A DNA stretch of 64,000 nucleotides from Sphingobacterium kitahiroshimense (GTDB lineage Bacteria; Bacteroidota; Bacteroidia; Sphingobacteriales; Sphingobacteriaceae): NCBI RefSeq assembly GCF_025961315.1, contig NZ_JAOQNK010000001.1, positions 1,302,001 through 1,366,000 on the forward strand, read 5' to 3'. Of this stretch, positions 56,585 through 64,000 are shown piece by piece. Made by a program: the position numbers and the translations under genes. The first letter of the stretch is position 1, and each line of letters starts with the position of its first letter. The notes below the pieces were generated by a model that saw nothing but the letters and a program-made list of their open reading frames with translations, did no database searches and had not been told where the DNA came from.

Positions 56585-57973
56585 TTATAGTTCTTTGTTA
56601 AAAATATCGAAATCTCCAGCGGAGGCGGCTTTCAGTAATAATGATTGCCAGAGGTTAATATGGATGATTTCGCGGTCTGTCTCGGCTCGATTCAGTGTAT
56701 ATAACGTTTGGGTGATATCAACAAGCGTAGCCAGACCATTTTTGTACATGGTCATCTTTTGATTATAAGCTTGTAAAGCTGCTGATACCTGTTTAGGTGC
56801 TTCAGCGTCGCTTTGCTGTGCTAATCGCATCTTAACCTCAGCAGCATCCAGTTGTGCAAAAAATTGCGCTTCCGTGGTTTGATATTCCTCACGTAAAGCA
56901 TCGTTGGTGTAGCGCTGCGCACTGATTTTTTTATTCACTCGTGCAATAGATGTAATATTCCAATTGATCCCTAACCCCAAAAGATAATTTTGCCTATTGG
57001 GACGAATACCATTCCAATAGTTGCTTGTGAAGGCTTGGAGATCTGTCGCATATTCACTTTTGAATCCAGAACCGCGTGCCTGGAATACACCAAAGGCAGA
57101 CAGAGTTGGTAAGTATTCTTTGCTTGATAACTTTAGCTGTTGCTCACCAACTTCAATTCGACTTCTGTAATATTGAAGTATAGGATTATTGCCTACCAGA
57201 GATACATCTACTGCAAGCGACTGAGCTGGTGTTCTTGTCACTAACCCCGTGTCAATTTGAAGGTCTGTTGTATTGATTCCCATCAATACCGTTAATTTAT
57301 TATTTTGTTCTTTCACATTTTCTCCAGCTTGATTCAAGCTGATTTTTGCACGAGAAACCTCAGCCGAAGCCAAGGTTGAATCGACACCGGGCAAAATCCC
57401 ATTCTTGGCTTTAGTGGCCGCAATATTAAAAAAGACTAATGCGCGATCTAGATTTTTCTGTTGATTTTTTTGGAGACGCTGACTCGCCAGAAGATTTAAG
57501 TAAGCGGCTGCAATCCTGATCTTATGCTGAAATTGTTCTTGTTGGAGATCAATTTCTAGTCGTTTACTATCGGCCTTACTCAATTCTATTCGTTCCTTTT
57601 TTCGGCCAAAAGTGTAGATATCCCAATTGATGTTTGCTAGATACAGGGCTCCAAAGGCAGCATTCCAATTCTGTTCTGGAAGGGCTGCTCCTGAGGAAGC
57701 TACTCCCAGCCCCCCAAATCCGTATAATGGACCATTTTGTCCATTAATGGTTCCATAATCTTGTTGTGCTACGACTGTCAAATTAGGCCAGAAGTCGCGT
57801 TTTACTTGTTCGTTGGTCTGTAGTGAGGATTGGACATAATACGTCTTTGCCTTGATCATTCCATAATTTGCAAGACCTTGGTCTACAGCATCTCGGATGG
57901 TAAGCTTCTGTGCAAATGAGGTTGAGGTCGCAAGTGATACAGCCAATGACAACACTAAATTCAATTTCAGCAT
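56585..57973 (-). CDS. TolC-family outer-membrane channel
   Basis: 462 residues with a signal peptide (LVLSLAVSLATSTSFAQ). Two homologous coiled-coil/beta halves typical of outer-membrane efflux proteins are visible (LTIRDAVDQGLANYGMIKAKTYYVQSSLQTNEQVKRDFWPNL; AALQAYNQKMTMYKNGLATLVDITQTLYTLNRAE). It forms the exit duct of the tripartite pump. It is the first gene of the efflux operon, 172 bases from the divergent sensor kinase gene. Confidence 0.92.
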   Translation of the reverse strand: MLKLNLVLSLAVSLATSTSFAQKLTIRDAVDQGLANYGMIKAKTYYVQSSLQTNEQVKRDFWPNLTVVAQQDYGTINGQNGPLYGFGGLGVASSGAALPEQNWNAAFGALYLANINWDIYTFGRKKERIELSKADSKRLEIDLQQEQFQHKIRIAAAYLNLLASQRLQKNQQKNLDRALVFFNIAATKAKNGILPGVDSTLASAEVSRAKISLNQAGENVKEQNNKLTVLMGINTTDLQIDTGLVTRTPAQSLAVDVSLVGNNPILQYYRSRIEVGEQQLKLSSKEYLPTLSAFGVFQARGSGFKSEYATDLQAFTSNYWNGIRPNRQNYLLGLGINWNITSIARVNKKISAQRYTNDALREEYQTTEAQFFAQLDAAEVKMRLAQQSDAEAPKQVSAALQAYNQKMTMYKNGLATLVDITQTLYTLNRAETDREIIHINLWQSLLLKAASAGDFDIFNKEL

Positions 57974-58145
57974 AGGTTATATATCATTTTATGGAAACGA
58001 AGATAAGCCCCAAGTACGATGCAGTATTAGTTTAAAATGATCTATAGCGTTTAAAAGTGACCAATTTAATTCGTCATTTATTTTTCGGTGGTTATAAACT
58101 TAATACTTTTACTTTGTAACAGATTTTTAACAAAAACAAGGGATT

Positions 58146-59156
58146 ATGAGAAAGATTCTGGAGAATAAGATCATACAGGAAATCGCATTATTGATTTTCT
58201 CGTTTATCCTCTTTACTTTGAATGATTGGATTTTGATCTTAAGCTGGAAAGGCTTTTTAATGGGGTTGGTCTATTTTCTGATCTTATACATACACGCACA
58301 GGTGAACCGTTTTTTTCTGCTGCCAATTCTGATTAAAAAAAATAAAGCCATACTTTATGCGTTGTCTTCGACCGCAATACTCCTGGTTTTTGCTTTTATT
58401 CTAAAGGAAATCACGGAAAATGTAATTTATAAGAATTGCTTTCTGTACAAAAACCTCGCTCAGAAAACTTTCCATTATCAAGTTGGGGTATTGCTGGGAT
58501 CGCTGGTATGTATTTTAGGAAGTATCCAATTTATCGAATTTTATCGTTTCCAGCGATTAAAAACAAGAAGAGAACTACTTTCCAATCAAACGCAATTGTC
58601 TAATTTAAAAAAGCAGCTGAATCCTCACTTTTTGTTTAATACTTTAAATACAATCTATGGGATCAGTCTTAAATTTCCGGAACGTACCTCTGAACTGATT
58701 ATCAAAGTATCACAATTACTACGTTATCAAATGGAAAGCAGCGACAGGGAATTTGTTTCAATGGACGATGAGATTGATTTTATATCAAGTTATATCGAAT
58801 TGGAACGCGAACGTTTAGGTTATCGTACAAAAATTGATTTTGATTATCAACCAGAAGTGGGAATCAACAACCAAATTGCACCGATGCTGCTGATCACATT
58901 TATTGAGAATGCTTTTAAACATGGTACCTGTAGTATAGAAGATTGTTACGTAGCGATCTCAATAAAAATTGAAAAAGGGACCTTATATTTGCATGTACAA
59001 AATTCAGTCCCCATAAAAAAAAGGAATGTATTTTCAGCAAAAATAGGTTTAGAAAATACGGTAGCGCGCTTGAAGTTATTATACCCTAATCGCTATCAAT
59101 TGAATACGATTGCAAATAAGGACGAGTTTGAGATCTCCTTGGTCATAAATCTTTAG
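58146..59156 (+). CDS. LytS-type sensor histidine kinase
   Basis: 336 residues: four transmembrane helices in the first 135 residues with short loops, then a His_kinase domain with the phosphoacceptor in KKQLNPHFLFNTLNTI (His161) and the N-box TFIENAFKHG, followed by IGLENTVARLKLLYP. There is no separate periplasmic sensor domain, so it probably senses a membrane or cytoplasmic signal. It overlaps functionally with the LytTR regulator gene two bases downstream. The pair is divergent from the efflux operon and the likely controller of it. Confidence 0.9.
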   Translation: MRKILENKIIQEIALLIFSFILFTLNDWILILSWKGFLMGLVYFLILYIHAQVNRFFLLPILIKKNKAILYALSSTAILLVFAFILKEITENVIYKNCFLYKNLAQKTFHYQVGVLLGSLVCILGSIQFIEFYRFQRLKTRRELLSNQTQLSNLKKQLNPHFLFNTLNTIYGISLKFPERTSELIIKVSQLLRYQMESSDREFVSMDDEIDFISSYIELERERLGYRTKIDFDYQPEVGINNQIAPMLLITFIENAFKHGTCSIEDCYVAISIKIEKGTLYLHVQNSVPIKKRNVFSAKIGLENTVARLKLLYPNRYQLNTIANKDEFEISLVINL

Positions 59157-59158
59157 CA

Positions 59159-59854
59159 ATGGATAAAAATCGCTGCATTGTGGTTGACGACGAACCAGCT
59201 GCACATTATGTATTGGTCAATTATATTGAAAGAAGCGCTGATCTGGAGTTGGTAGCCCAATGCTACAATGCATTTGAAGCGCTGGAATATCTGAGAAATA
59301 ATAGGGTTGATCTTATCTTTCTGGATATTGATATGCCAGAAATTACTGGGATGGAGTTTTTGAAAATGCTGGATAATCCTCCAAAAATAATACTGACAAC
59401 AGCATATTCGGAATATGCTTTAGAAAGTTATGATTATGGGGTGGTCGACTATCTATTGAAACCTATATCATTTCCTCGCTTTTTTAAAGCTTTACAACGT
59501 TTTCTATCCTACAACAATAGTGTTATTCCATCAGAAGATGAACCTAAAACAATCAGTATCCGTATGGATGGTCGGCTTATTGATATTAAGCTTTCACAAA
59601 TTGATTTTATACAAAGTTTTGGTAACTATGTAAAAATTGTCACTCCAGCACAGACGTACCTCACCGCCATCACCACGCAACAGATTTTAAAACAATTGCC
59701 TGCCTCTAAATTTGTCCGCATCCATAAATCGTATATTGCTTCTATCAATAAGGTCAGCAAATATGAGCATGGTCTAGTGCAGATCAATAATATGAACCTT
59801 CCCGTTGGAATCACTTTTAGAAGGGAACTACAAGAAAAATTAGAAAACACCTAA
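59159..59854 (+). CDS. LytTR response regulator
   Basis: 231 residues. Receiver domain with phosphorylation site Asp56 (IFLDIDMPEI), acidic pocket VVDDEP, Thr in ILTTAYSEY and Lys in YLLKPI. The C-terminal LytTR DNA-binding domain (residues about 130-230) has DFIQSFGNYVKI and FVRIHKSYIASINKV. Partner of the LytS-type kinase encoded immediately upstream. The intergenic region at 57974-58145 is its most likely target. Confidence 0.92.
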   Translation: MDKNRCIVVDDEPAAHYVLVNYIERSADLELVAQCYNAFEALEYLRNNRVDLIFLDIDMPEITGMEFLKMLDNPPKIILTTAYSEYALESYDYGVVDYLLKPISFPRFFKALQRFLSYNNSVIPSEDEPKTISIRMDGRLIDIKLSQIDFIQSFGNYVKIVTPAQTYLTAITTQQILKQLPASKFVRIHKSYIASINKVSKYEHGLVQINNMNLPVGITFRRELQEKLENT

Positions 59855-60201
59855 TTCCTTCCCCTTATTGCTAATACTTAATCGATTATTGCAATCTGTC
59901 TTTTTTAATATGAAATTGGCGGAAGTTCAAAAATGATTATTTTTACAATAATAGATGCTCAAAACACCATAAATGACCAGAACCAATTCCTTATAAAAGT
60001 ATGTAATAAAGTTAATTACTTTAATACATCCCGAAAAAATAGCACGTGACGGCGCTCTATACAAACCCTCTAAAATCCATTCATTTCACGACGACGGGAC
60101 GTTCTGTGATTTTCACTCCAGTATTTATATTCGTAGTTCTTGCTATGATATGCTGAAGAAATGAATTAGCAATGCTAAATGCTGTTAAAATTAGGAGTTA
60201 A
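59855..60201. other. Intergenic region with a possible minus-strand relic
   Basis: On the minus strand, about 60096-60200 reads as 34 open codons beginning LLILTAFSIANSF and ending TNINTGVKITERPVVVK before a TGA, with no start codon. It looks like a signal peptide joined to a C-terminus. It could be a deletion remnant or chance. Nothing else is recognised. Confidence 0.3.
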
Positions 60202-60660
60202 TCAATCCAAACATTTCGTTTTAAAAGATTTATTAATCAAGTATGCATCTAAACTATATGAATATCCATTTAAAGTTCCCAAAAGGAAACATGCGGAGGC
60301 ACTTATCCATACTGAATAATCAAAAGTAGGTTTAATTCCCACAGATATTGTCATGGATACAGCAAAAATTGTTAATAAAAGACCAGATGCAAAACTGATT
60401 ATTTTTGTTTTGTATCCAATAAGCAGTAGCAAGGAAAAAACAATTTCTAAACCCGTGGCTATAATCGCTAAAACCTCTCCGATTGCAGGAGATACAAAGA
60501 AATTAAGTGTATTGGAGTAATCTACAAAATGTCCCCAATCTCCCCAGGAAACATTCTTACTTCCTGGATTTCCCCAAATGCCAAACCGGTCTGCTACAGC
60601 CGATAAAAAAGCAATCGCCACAGTGATGCGAACAAATAATTGAAAATACTTCTGATTCAT
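60202..60660 (-). CDS. DoxX-like membrane protein
   Basis: About 152 residues (ATG at 60660; the frame is open to 60684 but MNQKYFQLFVRI is the natural start). Four transmembrane helices: VRITVAIAFLSAVADRFG, AIGEVLAIIATGLEIVFSLLLLIGY, IISFASGLLLTIFAVSMTISVG and SVWISASACFLLGTL, with a polar loop GNPGSKNVSWGDWGHFVDYSN after the first. The helix arrangement and GxxxE in helix 2 are typical of DoxX/DoxD-related proteins. The role is unknown. Confidence 0.7.
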   Translation of the reverse strand: MNQKYFQLFVRITVAIAFLSAVADRFGIWGNPGSKNVSWGDWGHFVDYSNTLNFFVSPAIGEVLAIIATGLEIVFSLLLLIGYKTKIISFASGLLLTIFAVSMTISVGIKPTFDYSVWISASACFLLGTLNGYSYSLDAYLINKSFKTKCLD

Positions 60661-60684
60661 TTTTTTAAGAATTTTATTGGTCAA

Positions 60685-61227
60685 AATTATATCTTACAGA
60701 AATGAAAGTAATTAAACCAGTTTAAGAAATGAGATTACTTTTTCTTTTTTTATATCATCAATAGTAGGATAAGAACATTTTTAATGTACTAACTATGAAC
60801 AGAAAGACAACTTAAAATACATGAAATTGAATAAAATAAATACATTCTCTTTTTCTAAAAAACATCCAACTTATGATTAAAAAAGAGATAAGATCCACAT
60901 ATCATTGGCCTAAATAAAAATATAAAAAAAACCACATCTTACGACTTGGCTCTCACTAAAAAATTGCGACTTATATTTCTGTATTACAAAACGTGTGACG
61001 CCCAAATGGATACAATGTATTTTTATTTGGATTGGCAGCTTAAAACGAGAATGGTGATTTTTTAAATTTGGCTAATTGAGATCTGAAATTTCCGATTGGA
61101 TATTTTCATATAGAATTGACCTGGCAGTCAAAAACCCCCATTTTCAGCTAATTCTTCAAAAGAGAAAACTACTTATCTTTGATATAGAGAATCTTTTCAA
61201 TTACAGTCAAATATAAAACAAACACGT
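60685..61227. other. Intergenic region with a worn family hairpin
   Basis: About 540 bases without a gene. At 60929-60960 the sequence AAAAAAACCACATCTTACGACTTGGCT resembles the eroded terminator of the NTF2-like family (compare 23836 and 30410), perhaps the last trace of another copy in the same orientation. Confidence 0.35.
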
Positions 61228-62484
61228 ATGCTCAATCTATTCAAAAAGAACAATTCTTATCCGAAAGAAACAGAACCGGGAAATATCCATATCCAAGATG
61301 ATCATCTTTTTTATGAAGATCATACCAATGAAGAGCGTGTTAATTTATCTATATTAAAATATGCTTACGTCGAAATTTTGGGTGAGGATCCATACCTATT
61401 TTTGTTCGACTACAGACAACACTACATTCCCATTCTGCAAAATGGTTTTTCTAAAATCTATCCACAACTATCTGAACGTTTTGGCTTTGACAATGCATTA
61501 TTCTTTAAAATCATAAATAGCAAAAAGGAACAGAAACACCGCATTTGGATTGATAAAAAGGAAACAAATTATCAAATACTTACAGAACGACACAGCGACT
61601 ATATTGATGGCCTTGAAGTACAAACAACTCCCCCTCTATTTGTTTCTTGGGATACATCATACGAAGAATTCTTAAAACTGAATATTGGTCATTTGTACGA
61701 ATCAGAGTTTGAAACGAGCTACTTTAAAATCGATTATCCTGTTCGAATAGGTTCTTTAGTTATAAATAATCTGGAGTTTTATTACGATGAAAAAGATCGT
61801 CAAAATATTGCTGTTCAATCTTATTTTACAACATTATATGCTGACTCGAATAGCGATAAAAGTTATTACGAATTGCGTAAACTTTGGATGGAAGAAATTC
61901 CTACTGACATCGAAAATGCGGGATACGAACGGGACGATCAAAAATACCTAACATTTGATTTAGATGGCATAGGTTTGTCGATCTGTTATACTTATGATGT
62001 AGATAGTCAATATGATGACGGCGGAACATCATTATCGATTAATAATTATAGGGATTATTCGGAAGTAATTGCACGTGACACAATTGAATTAAACCCAGAA
62101 ACGACAAAAATTCTATCGTTTGAAACCTGGTTAGATTTTCAGCCCGATTATAAAAATAATGCTAATGTTATCGCCGTACCACAATTATTGAATGAAAATG
62201 CCCAATATCACAATGCACTGTGGCTAGCAAATGATCACACATTTGGTTTTACGGGAGATCAATATGCTATTCAGTTTAATCGTACTGATATAAGTCAAAT
62301 TATTGTACAAAATGTGTTACCTGCAAAAGGTGGTGGTTATGTCGAATTTTTTGTTCGATTAAAATCTGATGATTTAGTGGCAATTTATTACGGCGAACAA
62401 AATGCATTGGATGCCTATGTGCAACCTTTACAAGAGCTTTTGGGCATTGAAGTGCTAACACCTGAGCCTTATTACAATTGCTAA
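61228..62484 (+). CDS. Large cytoplasmic protein of unknown function
   Basis: 418 residues, no signal peptide or membrane helix. It begins MLNLFKKNNS and is acidic and aromatic-rich throughout. Segments such as RVNLSILKYAYVEILGEDPYLFLFDYRQHYIP and LTFDLDGIGLSICYTYD suggest two or three alpha/beta domains, and the central part (EFETSYFKIDYPVRIGSLVINNLEFYYDEKDRQN) could be a separate module. I do not recognise a family. It stands alone between the DoxX-like and XRE-S24 genes. Confidence 0.65.
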   Translation: MLNLFKKNNSYPKETEPGNIHIQDDHLFYEDHTNEERVNLSILKYAYVEILGEDPYLFLFDYRQHYIPILQNGFSKIYPQLSERFGFDNALFFKIINSKKEQKHRIWIDKKETNYQILTERHSDYIDGLEVQTTPPLFVSWDTSYEEFLKLNIGHLYESEFETSYFKIDYPVRIGSLVINNLEFYYDEKDRQNIAVQSYFTTLYADSNSDKSYYELRKLWMEEIPTDIENAGYERDDQKYLTFDLDGIGLSICYTYDVDSQYDDGGTSLSINNYRDYSEVIARDTIELNPETTKILSFETWLDFQPDYKNNANVIAVPQLLNENAQYHNALWLANDHTFGFTGDQYAIQFNRTDISQIIVQNVLPAKGGGYVEFFVRLKSDDLVAIYYGEQNALDAYVQPLQELLGIEVLTPEPYYNC

Positions 62485-62829
62485 TCGAGATTGAAATTTT
62501 ACAGTAGAAGAAATTCCTTGAAATATGATTGCAAAATCACACAACAAATTGCTTTTCAAAAAAGTTCAGACAGCAAACAGTTTTACCCAACATGAAGGTA
62601 CTTGAAAAGGACATAATAGCAATTTTCGCTAGACCTCGCTCCTCTTTATGTAACTGTCCTTCAGATCATTTTGACTAAGTATGTGTTAGAACCAAATATT
62701 TCAATTTCTAAAATTTAATCAAAACGCAGACTTTATTAATAATAAGCTGGCTTTAATCGACAGGTTATAATAAGAGATTTCTCACATCATAAAATAAACT
62801 GTGCGAGCATCAGCTTTTATTTGAGCAGA
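62485..62829. other. Intergenic region, nothing recognised
   Basis: About 345 bases between two convergent genes. No convincing hairpin with a T run and no relic seen. Confidence 0.4.
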
Positions 62830-63657
62830 CTATAGCGACCGACTGATATCCACGACATTGAATATCTGATCAACATCATCGAGAATAATCGTAAAATCTG
62901 GATATCTATCCTTATCGGTATTTAGAGAATGTAAGGTAAGTATTCCTTTCTCAACATCATGATCGATAATTTCTTTGATAATGACACCTTCGTAGCGGTG
63001 GACAATAACCCAATAGCGATATTTATGGGTATGAAATTTAGATTGCCACAATTCTCTTTTTATCAAACGTCCAGTAACGATATCGCCATCCAAAACACTT
63101 GCATCCGTTCCATCTGTCATACTGTCGCCACTGACTTCAAAAGAACGATATATACCACGGTGGAACTCATTGACCGTAATAAAATGTGCAGGTAAATCAT
63201 CCATATATTCAGAATCGGAAAAACCTGATAAATAACCCGCTTTTGCCTTCTCCGTCACTAATTTGGTTTGCATCAAATAGCGACCAGGGGAAACTTCAAA
63301 AAAGATATTATTTTTATTTTCATCCATGAATTTCACTTCATCCGAAAAATAACCGATGGATTTACCGTTGCCCACATGCATCATAGAAACAGAACCTGAC
63401 TGAACAGCAAATTCACGCTTCTCACGTTCTCCACTATTATGCACCAACCAATCATAATTCACCTTCGGAAAGGCATTTTCTATGCGCGTCTTCATCGTAA
63501 GACCAATTGGATATTCGCCTTTTTTAATACGTGAATAGACTTGCTCTCTTACACCTAAAATAGCTGCAAATTCACGATTGGTCACCTTCATTTCCAATCG
63601 TAATACCTCAAAATTATTACTTAGGTATAATTCCATGATTTTCATAGTATTTAACAA
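62830..63657 (-). CDS. XRE-S24 (LexA-like) transcriptional regulator
   Basis: 275 residues. N-terminal helix-turn-helix (NREFAAILGVREQVYSRIKKGEYP, about residues 27-50) and a C-terminal S24 peptidase domain. The catalytic Ser is in EVSGDSMTDG (Ser179) and Lys in VIIKEI (Lys228); a likely self-cleavage Ala140-Gly141 lies in EKAKAGYLSG. This is the layout of phage-type and LexA-like repressors released by RecA-stimulated autocleavage. The upstream region to 63922 carries repeated short palindromes that may be its operators. There are no phage genes around it. Confidence 0.85.
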   Translation of the reverse strand: MLNTMKIMELYLSNNFEVLRLEMKVTNREFAAILGVREQVYSRIKKGEYPIGLTMKTRIENAFPKVNYDWLVHNSGEREKREFAVQSGSVSMMHVGNGKSIGYFSDEVKFMDENKNNIFFEVSPGRYLMQTKLVTEKAKAGYLSGFSDSEYMDDLPAHFITVNEFHRGIYRSFEVSGDSMTDGTDASVLDGDIVTGRLIKRELWQSKFHTHKYRYWVIVHRYEGVIIKEIIDHDVEKGILTLHSLNTDKDRYPDFTIILDDVDQIFNVVDISRSL

Positions 63658-63922
63658 TTGTTACACAATAACATAACAAGCTGAGACTAAGTTACACAAT
63701 CTAGTTAACCTTAACAAATAATTTGCAACAAAATACACATAAAACACTCTATTTCAATAATTTAATTTTAAACAAAAAAGTTTATAATTTTCAATATTAG
63801 TGTTATAAAAGCCTATAAATAATTGCAAAAAATATTGCAAGTTTAACTTTAATGTTTAACTTTGTTTAACATTTGAAATTCCATTTAAATTTTATAGCAA
63901 TATATAAGTCAAAAATAAGATT
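63658..63922. promoter_or_regulatory. Divergent promoter region with repeated palindromic sites
   Basis: The self-complementary heptamer-like site GTTTAAC occurs at 63841-63847, 63854-63860 and 63864-63870, 50-80 bases before the lipoprotein start. TTACACAA occurs at 63660-63667 and 63691-63698 next to the regulator start. They are good candidates for operators of the XRE-S24 regulator or for the promoter of the next gene. Confidence 0.5.
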
Positions 63923-64000
63923 ATGAAAATAAAATCAGCAACACTAGCATTAGCCACACGCCTAATAATCTGCTCATCCGGAATCATGGATCACAATTCC
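63923..64000 (+). CDS. Start of a lipoprotein gene, cut by the window edge
   Basis: 26 codons from an ATG: a short basic start (MKIK), a hydrophobic stretch (ATLALATRLIIC) and SSG. It looks like a lipoprotein signal with Cys17. Most of the gene lies outside the window. Confidence 0.6.
   Translation, partial: MKIKSATLALATRLIICSSGIMDHNS

Noticed and set aside
1..64000. tRNA, rRNA, tmRNA or riboswitch genes
   Set aside because: I looked for cloverleaf arms, GTTCRA-type T-loops and conserved riboswitch cores and saw none convincing.

Overview
The window looks like a chromosomal segment of a low-GC Bacteroidota, most likely a Sphingobacteriaceae (Sphingobacterium-like) species. This is an inference from gene content: a FecI-type sigma factor with a short FecR-like protein, TonB-dependent receptors with carboxypeptidase-regulatory-like N-termini, DUF4374 lipoproteins, LytS/LytTR two-component genes, MORN-2 (YwqK-like) proteins and a double-glycine-leader peptide of the Bacteroidota type. 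Intergenic DNA is very AT-rich. I see no rRNA, tRNA, CRISPR array or complete insertion sequence.

Layout. 1-8.6 kb: a frameshifted lipase, an FMN reductase, a GNAT acetyltransferase, a small NTF2/lumazine-binding-like secreted protein, an AraC regulator with a TetA-like MFS exporter, and two secreted unknowns. 8.7-12.1 kb: a minus-strand run AraC - DUF6268 outer-membrane protein - four-helix membrane protein - NmrA-like oxidoreductase. 12.3-18.6 kb: unknown lipoproteins and secreted proteins, an IS21 ATPase tail, an alpha/beta hydrolase, and a two-gene ABC unit with an unusually tiny membrane partner. 18.9-23.8 kb: a five-gene NAD salvage operon (PRPP-synthase-like, NAMPT-like, nadE, nicotinamidase-like, nrtR) behind two 19-bp palindromes that are probably NrtR operators. 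24.2-30.1 kb: a serine hydrolase broken by one stop codon, a membrane AraC regulator and a glycine-betaine-type ABC operon. 30.9-41.7 kb: an eight-gene metal/siderophore uptake locus. 42-52 kb: small accessory genes, including a 13-residue repeat protein, a beta-lactamase-fold hydrolase, a gene with a perfect 411-bp tandem duplication of its 5' end, a MORN-2 protein, an orphan double-glycine peptide with a perfect hairpin behind it, a second stop-interrupted gene and a GT39-type glycosyltransferase. 52-60 kb: an RND efflux operon divergent from a LytS/LytTR pair. 60-64 kb: a DoxX-like protein, an unknown protein, an XRE-S24 (LexA-like) regulator with repeated sites in its upstream region, and the start of a lipoprotein gene that runs off the window.

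How the genes work together. The uptake locus (sigma factor, anti-sigma-like protein, two receptors, two DUF4374 lipoproteins, DUF4198, PepSY) reads as one regulated import system. The NAD operon is a self-regulated salvage unit that lacks its own NMN adenylyltransferase. The RND pump is probably controlled by the adjacent two-component pair.

Most unexpected is a dispersed repeat family. The small NTF2-like gene at about 3 kb has at least five eroded relatives in the window (about 1.4, 12.4, 18.7, 23.9 and 30.5 kb, plus weaker traces at 43.4 and 60.9 kb). All lie in the same orientation, and several keep the same 3' terminator-like hairpin and flank. The other leading candidates for undescribed biology are the 13-residue repeat protein, the double-glycine peptide with its hairpin, the mini ABC unit, and an EF-hand-like loop inside the RND pump.
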